From NCBI GenBank assembly GCA_937897645.1, contig CALCNV010000008.1, positions 1 through 5,656 on the forward strand: 5,656 nucleotides of DNA, written 5' to 3'. Origin of the DNA: an uncultured Lysobacteraceae bacterium (GTDB taxonomy: Bacteria; Pseudomonadota; Gammaproteobacteria; Xanthomonadales; Xanthomonadaceae). A program made the position numbers and the translations under genes. The number at the start of each line of letters is the position of its first letter. The first letter of the stretch is position 1. Under the pieces are notes generated by a model, which had not been told where the DNA came from, ran no database searches, and saw nothing but the letters and a program-made list of their open reading frames with translations. Shown one piece after another: positions 1 to 5,609 of this stretch.

Positions 1-347
1 GGGCGCCGCACACCGGCTACACCCTGGCGAAGATGGGCATGAGCTTCGTCACCCTCGGCCTCGCCGCGGAATTTGGCCCGCAAGGCGTGGCGGTCAACGC
101 CTTGTGGCCGCGCACCTTGATTGCCACCGAGGCGTTGAACATGATTCCCGGTGTCAGCGCGGGCAACGGACGCACGCCTGCGATCATGGCGGATGCGGCA
201 CACGCCGTCCTGACCCGGCCGGCGCAGGGATTCCACGGACAGTTCCTGATCGACGACGAAGTGCTGGCTGAAGCGGGCACCACCGATTTCTCAAGCTATG
301 CAGTCGATCCGTCGCAGCCGCTGTATCCCGATCTTTTCCTTGACTGA
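1..347 (+). CDS. SDR family oxidoreductase, HSDL2-like (C-terminal part, cut by the left edge)
   Basis: This is the C-terminal part of a short-chain dehydrogenase/reductase; the reading frame begins at base 3 and ends at TGA 345-347. The visible part opens with APHTGYTLAK, which holds the SDR catalytic Tyr-x-x-x-Lys pair (YTLAK). The helix GMSFVTLGLAAEFG follows, then VAVNALWPRT, the family segment after the last core strand (usually N-x-x-x-PG; here the glycine is replaced, as in HSDL2-like SDRs). The tail (TPAIMADAAHAVLTRP, then GQFLIDDEVL, TDFSSYAVDP) also fits that subfamily. The Rossmann nucleotide-binding half lies outside the window, so NAD versus NADP preference cannot be judged. The substrate is unknown; family members act on hydroxy/keto-acyl or steroid-like compounds. 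No frameshift is seen. The next gene starts 27 bases downstream on the same strand, which suggests co-transcription. The ATG at 33 is internal, not the true start. Confidence 0.88.
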   Translation, partial: APHTGYTLAKMGMSFVTLGLAAEFGPQGVAVNALWPRTLIATEALNMIPGVSAGNGRTPAIMADAAHAVLTRPAQGFHGQFLIDDEVLAEAGTTDFSSYAVDPSQPLYPDLFLD

Positions 348-374
348 TCCACCACCATCGGAGCCCCCGCCACG

Positions 375-812
375 ATGAAATACCTCCACGCCATGATCCG
401 CGTCCACGACCTGGACGCCACCAGCACGTTTTTCACTGAAGGCCTCGGCCTTACCGAGACTCGCCGCATGGAAAACGAAGCAGGGAAATTCACCCTCGTC
501 TACTTCGGGGCACCCGCCAATCCCGAATCGGAAATCGAGCTGACCTATAACTGGCCGGCCCTGGATGGCACGCTAGACGAGGACTATGGCAGCGCACGCA
601 ACTTCGGCCATCTCGCCTTCGAGGTCGACGACATCTATGCCACCTGTGCGCACCTGCAATCGCAAGGCATCACCATCAACCGCCCGCCCCGCGACGGGCG
701 CATGGCCTTCGTGCGTTCACCGGACCTGATCTCCATCGAGCTGCTGCAGAAGGGCGAGCGCCTTCCGCCGCAGGAGCCGTGGCTGTCGATGCAGAACACT
801 GGCGTCTGGTGA
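375..812 (+). CDS. VOC family protein, glyoxalase I (lactoylglutathione lyase) type
   Basis: A complete 145-residue vicinal-oxygen-chelate protein with two beta-alpha-beta-beta-beta modules. It begins MKYLHAMIRVHDL, close to the start of E. coli GloA (MRLLHTMLRVGDL). The four residues that bind metal in GloA are all matched by position: His5, Glu55 (in ELTYNW), His79 (in NFGHLAF) and Glu122 (in ISIELL). The glutathione-contacting Arg9 and Asn59 also appear kept. It therefore probably isomerises the methylglyoxal-glutathione hemithioacetal to S-lactoylglutathione in the cytoplasm, or acts on a related 2-oxoaldehyde. Differences from GloA are an insertion before His79 and a C-terminal extension (residues 129-145, ending in W), which I recall from a Xanthomonas-type glyoxalase clade. 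A GGAG at 360-363 lies 11 bases before the ATG, a rather long spacing. It follows the SDR gene by 27 bases; both may handle reactive carbonyls, which is inference. The gloA symbol is plausible, but other VOC specificities cannot be ruled out. Confidence 0.87.
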   Translation: MKYLHAMIRVHDLDATSTFFTEGLGLTETRRMENEAGKFTLVYFGAPANPESEIELTYNWPALDGTLDEDYGSARNFGHLAFEVDDIYATCAHLQSQGITINRPPRDGRMAFVRSPDLISIELLQKGERLPPQEPWLSMQNTGVW

Positions 813-820
813 CCCATACT

Positions 821-892
821 TTTGTAGAGCCGAGCTTGCTCGGCTGTTCTTCGCGGAGATCAAGAGCATCCGAGCAAGCTCGGACCTACAAA
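821..892. repeat. Paired GTAG-type REP element (SMAG-like inverted pair)
   Basis: Two REP-like units face each other behind the VOC gene. The left unit reads TTTGTAG (821-827) followed by a hairpin whose 7-bp stem is GCCGAGC 829-835 / GCTCGGC 838-844, extendable by A828-T845, with TT between. The right unit, read on the other strand, has the same TTTGTAG head (CTACAAA at 886-892) and the stem TCCGAGC 869-875 / GCTCGGA 878-884. The 24-base arms 821-844 and 869-892 agree at 21 positions. The GTAG head plus hairpin is the design of the Stenotrophomonas SMAG repeats and other RAYT-associated REPs. No U-run follows either arm, so an intrinsic terminator is not the best reading, although it may still stop or stabilise the upstream transcript. 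Confidence 0.8.
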
Positions 893-901
893 GATCGGAG
901 A

Positions 902-976
902 GCTTTTGTGGGAGGGGCTTCAGCCCCGACGCTCTTGCGCCAACAGCGTCGGGGCTGAAGCCCCTCCCACAAAAGC
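902..976. repeat. Perfect 32-bp inverted repeat, GTGGGAG-type REP pair, copy 1
   Basis: Arms 902-933 and 945-976 are exact reverse complements over 32 bases, with an 11-base spacer (934-944). Each arm contains its own small hairpin, GGGGC-TTCA-GCCCC (914-927 in the left arm), after the head GTGGGA (908-913). It is therefore a head-to-head pair of REP units rather than a simple terminator. The element starts 9 bases after the GTAG-type pair and ends 67 bases before argD. A second copy lies behind argD at 2288-2357. No transposase gene, target duplication or IS end is visible. In RNA it could form a very stable stem between the VOC gene and argD. Confidence 0.87.
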
Positions 977-1012
977 GTGGTCTTCACAGGCGGGCAATCA
1001 CTGGGCTGCGCC

Positions 1013-1018
1013 TATACT
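1013..1018 (+). promoter_or_regulatory. Candidate -10 box for argD
   Basis: TATACT differs from TATAAT at one base and lies 25 bases before the argD ATG, in the 67-base stretch between the palindrome and the gene. No good -35 hexamer stands 16-18 bases upstream; the best nearby TTCACA (983-988) is 24 bases away. No ArgR-type operator pair was recognised here. The assignment rests on the -10 match and position alone. Confidence 0.33.
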
Positions 1019-1033
1019 TTTCAGACATCCAGC

Positions 1034-1038
1034 GGGAG
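1034..1038 (+). promoter_or_regulatory. Ribosome binding site that fixes the argD start
   Basis: GGGAG stands 5 bases before the ATG at 1044. It supports that start over the in-frame upstream ATG at 906, which lies inside the left arm of the palindrome and would add 46 residues with no family counterpart. Confidence 0.7.
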
Positions 1039-1043
1039 TTCAC

Positions 1044-2279
1044 ATGTCCACCACCTCCGACCTGCTCGCCGCAGGCCAGCAGTACTACCTTCCCGTGTAC
1101 CGTCCGCGCGAAGTGATCCTCGAACGCGGCCAGGGTGCGCGCGTCTGGGATCGCGAGGGCAAGGATTACATCGACTTGTCTGCCGGCATCGCCGTGTGCG
1201 GCCTGGGCCACAACGATCCGGACCTGGTCGCTGCGTTGGTGGAACAAGCGGGCAAGCTGTGGCATACCAGCAATGTGTTCTACAGCGAGCCACCGTTGCG
1301 ATTGGCGGAAGAACTGGTGACGGCCTCGCGTTTCGCCACGCGTGTATTCCTGTGCAATTCGGGTGCCGAAGCGAATGAAGCAGCGATCAAACTGATCCGC
1401 AAGTGGGCGACGGCGGAAGGTCGCGCGCCCGACAAGCGTGTCATCGTCACCTTCCGCGGCAGTTTCCATGGCCGCACCTTGGCCACGGTCACCGCGACTG
1501 CGCAGCCGAAATACCAGGAAGGGTATGAGCCGCTGCCCGGTGGTTTCCGTTACGTCGACTTCAATGATATCGCCCAGTTGGAAGCCGCGATGTCAGCCGG
1601 CGATGTGGCCGCGGTACTGGTGGAACCCATCCAGGGAGAAGGTGGCGTGATGCCAGCGGCCCATGGCTTCCTGCGCAAGGTCCGCGAGTTGTGTGATGAC
1701 CATGGCGCGTTGCTGGCGCTGGATGAAATCCAATGCGGCATGGGGCGCACGGGTAGCTTGTTCGCACACTGGCAGGAAGGCGTCGCGCCCGACATCGTGA
1801 CCTTGGCCAAGGCGCTGGGTGGCGGTTTCCCGATCGGCGCGATGCTCGCAGGGCCAAAGGTGGCCGAGGTCATGCAGTTCGGCGCACATGGCACGACTTT
1901 CGGCGGCAATCCGCTCGCTGCCGCCGTCGCGCGCGTGGCCTTGCGCAAGTTGGGGTCGGACGAGATTGCGGCCAACGTGGCCAGGCAATCGCAGGCGCTG
2001 CGCGATGGGCTGGCATCACTCGATGCGGAGTTCGGTTTGTTCTCCGAAGTGCGTGGTCGCGGCCTGATGCTGGGCGCGGTGCTGAAGCCGGAATACGCCG
2101 GGCGTGCGGGAGAAATTCTTGATCACGCCGCCGCGCAGGGTTTGTTGATGCTGCAGGCGGGACCGGATGTGTTGAGGTTCGTGCCGTCGCTGAATATCAG
2201 CGACGAAGAGGTTGCAGAAGGTCTGTTGCGCTTGCGCAACGCAATTGCAAACTTCAAGGCGAAGAACGAAAAGCCGTAG
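1044..2279 (+). CDS. argD: Acetylornithine aminotransferase (class III, PLP-dependent)
   Basis: This 411-residue cytoplasmic enzyme probably exchanges the amino group between N-acetylornithine and 2-oxoglutarate in arginine synthesis. ArgD enzymes often also serve as succinyldiaminopimelate aminotransferase in lysine synthesis. Class III signatures are complete: the phosphate-binding NSGAEAN at 105-111, the cofactor-stacking FHGR at 141-144, LALDEIQ with Asp227 for the pyridine nitrogen, TLAKALGGGFPIGAM with the Schiff-base Lys256, and GTTFGGNP at 283-290. The opening YYLPVYRPREVILERGQGAR is close to what I recall for Xanthomonas ArgD. Length is normal for the family. The start at 1044 is chosen from the GGGAG ribosome site and because homology begins there. 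The gene stands alone between two copies of the same palindromic repeat and converges on the Cys/Met enzyme gene. Other class III aminotransferases (GABA, ornithine, succinylornithine) are possible but less likely. Confidence 0.93.
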   Translation: MSTTSDLLAAGQQYYLPVYRPREVILERGQGARVWDREGKDYIDLSAGIAVCGLGHNDPDLVAALVEQAGKLWHTSNVFYSEPPLRLAEELVTASRFATRVFLCNSGAEANEAAIKLIRKWATAEGRAPDKRVIVTFRGSFHGRTLATVTATAQPKYQEGYEPLPGGFRYVDFNDIAQLEAAMSAGDVAAVLVEPIQGEGGVMPAAHGFLRKVRELCDDHGALLALDEIQCGMGRTGSLFAHWQEGVAPDIVTLAKALGGGFPIGAMLAGPKVAEVMQFGAHGTTFGGNPLAAAVARVALRKLGSDEIAANVARQSQALRDGLASLDAEFGLFSEVRGRGLMLGAVLKPEYAGRAGEILDHAAAQGLLMLQAGPDVLRFVPSLNISDEEVAEGLLRLRNAIANFKAKNEKP

Positions 2280-2287
2280 GTAAATGA

Positions 2288-2357
2288 ATTGTGGGAGGGG
2301 CTTCAGCCCCGACGCCCTCAGATCAAGAGCTGTCGGGGCTGAAGCCCCTCCCACAAT
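2288..2357. repeat. Perfect 26-bp inverted repeat, GTGGGAG-type REP pair, copy 2
   Basis: Arms 2288-2313 and 2332-2357 are exact reverse complements, with an 18-base spacer. The left arm plus two bases (2289-2315) is identical over 27 bases to 906-932 of the copy before argD, while the spacers differ. It begins 8 bases after the argD stop codon and ends 50 bases before the stop codon of the converging gene, so it sits between two 3' ends, a common place for REP elements. No T-run follows the stem in either direction. A barrier to read-through or protection of transcript ends is possible but not shown. The remaining bases 2358-2407 hold nothing I can recognise. Confidence 0.87.
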
Positions 2358-2407
2358 GTTGATGAGTGGCTTTCAGTCTTGTTGTTTCTGATATTCCTGG
2401 GCGCGCA

Positions 2408-3532
2408 TCAGATTCCTTCCAACGCTTGTGCCAAGTCCGCAATCAAATCCTCCACATGTTCCAACCCCACCGACATCCGCAGTAGGTTCTGCGGCGTGGT
2501 CGTATGCGGGCCTTCCGTGGAGGCGCGGTGCTCCACCAGTGATTCACATCCACCCAATGAGGTCGCGTTGGTGAACAAGCGCAGCTTGCCGGCCATGGCC
2601 AACGCCGCTTCGCGACCGCCGCGCAATTGAACGCTCAGCATGCCGCCGAAGTCACGCATCTGTCGTGTGGCCAATTCATGACCCGGATGCGTAACGAGCC
2701 CGGGATATTTGACCCGTTCAACCTGCGGATGCGCCGCCAGGAACTCTGCGATCCTGCGTGCGTTGGAACAATGCAACGCCATGCGTGCGGGCAGTGAACG
2801 GAAGCCGCGCAAGGTGAGCCATGCGCTGAAGGGTGCCAGTACCGCGCCGGTGATATGCAGGCGATGGGCGACCTTGGCAAAGAACTCGTCTTCGCGTTTG
2901 AATGCCAGTGCACCACCCAGCACGTCGCTGTGGCCACCGAAATACTTGGTGGTGGAGTGCATGACGATGTCCGCACCCAAGGCCAAGGGCTGCTGCAGCA
3001 CGGGCGATGCAAAGGTGTTGTCGCAGACCAGCAATGCGCCATGTTCATGCGCCAGCGCGGCAAGCGCGGCGATGTCGCTGAGTTTCATCAGCGGGTTGGA
3101 AGGCGTTTCCACCCATAGCAGCGCCACACCATTGGAACAGGCAGCGCGCACGGCAGCCAGGTCGGCCATGTCCACGCGATGCACGACGATGCCGCGTTCG
3201 GGCAGGAATTCCGTGGCGAGGATGCGTACGCCGGCATAGCAGTCGTCGGGTATCACGATGGCCGCGCCGGATGGCAAGGTCTCCAGCAGCGTTGTCACCG
3301 CGGCCATGCCCGACGCGAAAGTCAGTGCCGCTTCGCCGCCTTCCAGCGCCGCAATCGCTTCACGCAGGCGATCATTGGTGGGATTGCCTTCGCGCTGGTA
3401 TTCGTAGCCGGCGATGCGCTCCGCCGCCGGGCCGTGCTTGAACGTCGTGGCCAAGTGGATCGGTGGCGTCAGCGCGCCGGTTTCGCGGTCACTTTCGCCG
3501 CCGGCGTGGATGGCGAGGGTTTCAAGGCGCAT
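2408..3532 (-). CDS. Cys/Met metabolism PLP-dependent enzyme, cystathionine gamma-synthase/lyase type
   Basis: A complete 374-residue fold-type-I PLP enzyme of the Cys/Met family, acting in transsulfuration or a related sulfur amino acid step in the cytoplasm. Visible landmarks are GALTPPIHLATTF (19-31), YEYQREGNPT (43-52; Tyr45 and Arg47 reach the PLP phosphate of the neighbouring subunit), SGM at 74-76, DDCYAG with Tyr99 stacking on PLP, VETPSNPL (141-148), CDNTFASP with Asp171, MHSTTKYFGGHSD with the Schiff-base Lys196, and LLRMSVG with the carboxylate-binding Arg352. It is slightly shorter than E. coli MetB (386), mainly from a shorter loop near 337-347. The residue matching E. coli MetB Glu325 is Thr324 and that matching Asp45 is Glu44, so I give no metB symbol; synthase, lyase or another gamma-elimination activity all remain possible. 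The start ATG (3532-3530) has GGGAT about 7 bases upstream. It lies 36 bases behind hemL on the same strand and probably shares its transcript. Confidence 0.88.
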   Translation of the reverse strand: MRLETLAIHAGGESDRETGALTPPIHLATTFKHGPAAERIAGYEYQREGNPTNDRLREAIAALEGGEAALTFASGMAAVTTLLETLPSGAAIVIPDDCYAGVRILATEFLPERGIVVHRVDMADLAAVRAACSNGVALLWVETPSNPLMKLSDIAALAALAHEHGALLVCDNTFASPVLQQPLALGADIVMHSTTKYFGGHSDVLGGALAFKREDEFFAKVAHRLHITGAVLAPFSAWLTLRGFRSLPARMALHCSNARRIAEFLAAHPQVERVKYPGLVTHPGHELATRQMRDFGGMLSVQLRGGREAALAMAGKLRLFTNATSLGGCESLVEHRASTEGPHTTTPQNLLRMSVGLEHVEDLIADLAQALEGI

Positions 3533-3568
3533 GGTGGTTATCCCGATCGATTGAATTTCAATGTGCGC

Positions 3569-4861
3569 TCAGCGCGCGCCGATTTCCTTGAAGGCGGCGC
3601 GCGCTGCCATGATCGTCTCCGCGATGATCGCCTCGTCATGTGCGCTGGACATGAAGCCTGCCTCATAGGCCGATGGCGCTAGGTACACGCCACGCTCCAG
3701 CATGGCGTGGAAGAAGCGGTTGAAGGCCGCCGTATCGCAGGCGATGGCTTGCGCGTAGGTGTCCACGTATTCCGTAGTGAAGAACAGGCCGAACATGCCG
3801 CCTACGCGCGTGGTGGTGACGGCCACGCCTGCGTCCCGCGCGGCGGATTCCAATCCATCACAGAGCGCATTTGTAGCCGAGGTGAGTCGCTCGTGGAAGC
3901 CGGGTGCCTGCACCAGTTCCAGCATCGCAAGACCTGCGGCCATGGCCACCGGATTGCCGCTGAGCGTGCCGGCCTGGTAGATCGGTCCGCTCGGTGCGAT
4001 CTGCGTCATCAACTCGCGGCGTCCGCCATACGCACCCACCGGCATGCCGCCACCGATGATCTTGCCGAAGGTGCTCAGGTCGGGCGTGATGCCGTAATGC
4101 GCCTGCGCGCCGCCCAGGGCCACGCGGAAACCGGTCATCACTTCGTCGAAGATCAGCAGTGCGCCGTGCTGGGTGCACAGGTCGCGCAGGTGTTGCAGGT
4201 AGCCTTCGCGCGGCGGCAGGCAGTTGGCGTTGCCGACCACCGGCTCCACGATGACGCAGGCGATTTCGCCACCCACTTCATCGAACAACTTCGTCGCGCC
4301 TTCGAAATCGTTGTAGCCCAGGGTCATCGTCAAATCGGCCAGCGCCTTCGGCACGCCGGGCGAAGTGGGCACGCCCAGCGTCAACATGCCGCTGCCGGCT
4401 TTGACCAGGAACGAATCGCCGTGGCCGTGGTAGCAGCCTTCGAACTTGACGATGCGCATGCGCCCCGTCGCGCCTCGCGCGAGGCGTATCGCGGACAGCG
4501 TGGCTTCGGTGCCGGAGTTGACCATGCGCACCATTTCGCAGGACGGCACCAGGCGGGTGATGGTTTCGGCCATCGTCACTTCAGCCGGGCAGGGCGCGCC
4601 GAACGACAGGCCATCGCCGATCGCACGCTGCACGGCTTCGCGCACCTGCGGATGGTTGTGGCCGACCACCATCGGTCCCCACGAGCCTACGTAGTCGATG
4701 TAGCGGTTGCCGTCCACGTCGAACAGGTACGGACCATCGGCGCGCTGCACGAAGAAGGGTTCGCCACCCACCGATTTGAACGCGCGCACCGGTGAATTGA
4801 CGCCGCCGGGCAGGAGTTCCTGGGCGCGGGTGAACAGGGCATGTGATTTTTCGTGGTTCAT
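3569..4861 (-). CDS. hemL: Glutamate-1-semialdehyde 2,1-aminomutase
   Basis: This 430-residue enzyme converts glutamate-1-semialdehyde to 5-aminolevulinate, the C5-route precursor of haem and other tetrapyrroles. It uses PLP/PMP as an internal amino shuttle and normally works as a dimer next to HemA. Class III landmarks are all present: the start SHALFTRAQELLPGGVNSPV with the family's PGGVNSPVR, WGPMVVGHNHP (61-71), VNSGTEATLSA (114-124), CYHGHGD (143-149), the substrate-gating stretch 154-172 rich in Gly/Ser/Thr/Pro, FDEVMTGFR with Asp239, FGKIIGGGMPVGA with the Schiff-base Lys267, and AGTLSGNP (297-304). Length is typical and no break is seen. The ATG gives the family's usual N terminus (MNH...SHALF), although only a weak ribosome site precedes it. 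thiE lies upstream on the same strand across a 93-base gap holding a palindromic repeat, and only 28 bases separate that repeat from the start codon. An own promoter would therefore have to overlap the repeat; otherwise hemL depends on thiE transcription. Confidence 0.97.
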   Translation of the reverse strand: MNHEKSHALFTRAQELLPGGVNSPVRAFKSVGGEPFFVQRADGPYLFDVDGNRYIDYVGSWGPMVVGHNHPQVREAVQRAIGDGLSFGAPCPAEVTMAETITRLVPSCEMVRMVNSGTEATLSAIRLARGATGRMRIVKFEGCYHGHGDSFLVKAGSGMLTLGVPTSPGVPKALADLTMTLGYNDFEGATKLFDEVGGEIACVIVEPVVGNANCLPPREGYLQHLRDLCTQHGALLIFDEVMTGFRVALGGAQAHYGITPDLSTFGKIIGGGMPVGAYGGRRELMTQIAPSGPIYQAGTLSGNPVAMAAGLAMLELVQAPGFHERLTSATNALCDGLESAARDAGVAVTTTRVGGMFGLFFTTEYVDTYAQAIACDTAAFNRFFHAMLERGVYLAPSAYEAGFMSSAHDEAIIAETIMAARAAFKEIGAR

Positions 4862-4888
4862 GGCGTCATCGATTCGAGTGAAATATTT

Positions 4889-4960
4889 GCGTAGGAGCGA
4901 CGTAAGTCGCGATGAAGCCTTACAGGTAAAACTCCATCGCGACTTACGTCGCTCCTACGC
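4889..4960. repeat. Perfect 26-bp inverted repeat, GTAGGAG-type REP pair
   Basis: Arms 4889-4914 and 4935-4960 are exact reverse complements with a 20-base spacer. Each arm carries the head GTAGGA and a hairpin GCGAC-GTAA-GTCGC (4897-4910 on the left). The right arm runs 6 bases into thiE, whose TAG stop (4957-4955) is the TAG of the repeat's own GTAG head. The element fills most of the thiE-hemL gap. On the - strand the stem is followed by AAATATTTCACT, not a T-run, so it is not a standard intrinsic terminator. It may reduce or partition expression between thiE and hemL. Confidence 0.87.
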
Positions 4961-5596
4961 GTGGAATAATTGGCGATAAGCATGGGCGGCGGCGACGGGA
5001 TCCGGTGCGTCGTATACGCCGCTGATCACTGCAACCAGGTCCGCGCCTGCATCGACCAGTGGACCTGCATTGTCCGGCGTTATCCCGCCTATCGCCACCC
5101 GTGGGACGCCCAGCGACGCGGCATCGCCCAGCACTCCAGCACTCGCCTGGCGCGTGCCAGTCTTGCTGCGCGTAGGAAAGAAGGCCCCGAAGGCGACATA
5201 ACTGGCCCCGGCGGCAACGGCGTTCTCTGCCAACGACAATTGGTCGTAGCAGGAAGCACCGATGATCGCCTGCGGGCCCAGCAAGGCGCGCGCGGCGGCG
5301 ATGTCGCCGTCGTCTTCGCCCAGGTGCAGGCCTGCAGCGCCGATGGACTTCGCAAGGCGCAGGTCGTCGTTGATGAGCAGGGGCACGTTGGCCTGCGCGC
5401 AGAGTTCCTGCAGGGCCTGCGCCTGTTCGTGCCGGAGTGCATCGCCTGCGGTCTTGTTGCGGTATTGCAGCCAGGTCACGCCGGCGGCCAGCAGCGGCGC
5501 GGTGCGGGCCAGCAGGCGCGCGGTGTCGTCGTCATCCGGGGTGATGAGGTAGAGGCCACGGGGTGCGGAACCGGGCGACGGCCAGCGAGGATTCAT
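4955..5596 (-). CDS. thiE: Thiamine phosphate synthase
   Basis: A 213-residue TIM-barrel enzyme that joins 4-amino-5-hydroxymethyl-2-methylpyrimidine diphosphate to the thiazole phosphate carboxylate to give thiamine phosphate, with release of pyrophosphate. Family landmarks in order are GLYLITPD (14-21), WLQYRNK (42-48; Gln44, Arg46 and Lys48 in the pyrimidine/pyrophosphate site), LLINDD (73-78; Asp77 a likely Mg ligand), AAGLHLGEDD (87-96; Asp95/Asp96 area), IIGASCY (111-117), YVAFGAFFPTRSK (133-145), VAIGGIT (167-173) and VAVISGVY (188-195). Length is normal. I choose the ATG at 5596-5594 because a GGAAG lies 8 bases upstream; the TTG at 5602 would leave only 2 bases of spacing. The stop codon is supplied by the palindromic repeat. 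hemL follows on the same strand. No TPP riboswitch motif is visible in the 60 bases upstream that fall in the window. Confidence 0.94.
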   Translation of the reverse strand: MNPRWPSPGSAPRGLYLITPDDDDTARLLARTAPLLAAGVTWLQYRNKTAGDALRHEQAQALQELCAQANVPLLINDDLRLAKSIGAAGLHLGEDDGDIAAARALLGPQAIIGASCYDQLSLAENAVAAGASYVAFGAFFPTRSKTGTRQASAGVLGDAASLGVPRVAIGGITPDNAGPLVDAGADLVAVISGVYDAPDPVAAAHAYRQLFHA

Positions 5597-5604
5597 CGGC
5601 AAAA

Positions 5605-5609
5605 CTTCC
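5605..5609 (-). promoter_or_regulatory. Ribosome binding site that decides the thiE start
   Basis: On the - strand GGAAG stands 8 bases before the ATG at 5596-5594 and only 2 bases before the in-frame TTG at 5602-5600. The spacing favours the ATG and a 213-residue product over a 215-residue one. Confidence 0.6.

Noticed and set aside
821..976. CRISPR-like or IS-like repeat cluster
   Set aside because: The repeats are head-to-head palindromes of different sequence, not evenly spaced direct repeats. No transposase, terminal repeats with coding content, or target duplication was found.
906..1043. Upstream in-frame ATG that would extend ArgD by 46 residues
   Set aside because: The extension translates the palindromic repeat and leader, has no family counterpart, and a good ribosome site stands before the ATG at 1044.
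2288..2357. Classical Rho-independent terminator between the converging genes
   Set aside because: The stem is strong, but no T-run follows it on either strand and each arm folds on its own, which fits a REP pair better. Some termination activity is not excluded.
3707..4795. Long open frame of 362 codons on the + strand, antisense to hemL
   Set aside because: It lies wholly inside the hemL coding region. Its product is rich in His, Arg, Ala and Gly with no recognisable domain, as expected for the antisense shadow of a GC-rich gene.
4862..4888. Own promoter for hemL directly before its start
   Set aside because: Only 27 bases lie between the ATG and the repeat, too short for -35, -10 and a leader. 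AT-rich AAATATTT is present but without a supporting -35.
5597..5602. TTG start for thiE, two codons upstream of the ATG
   Set aside because: The ribosome site GGAAG would be only 2 bases from the TTG but is 8 bases from the ATG.
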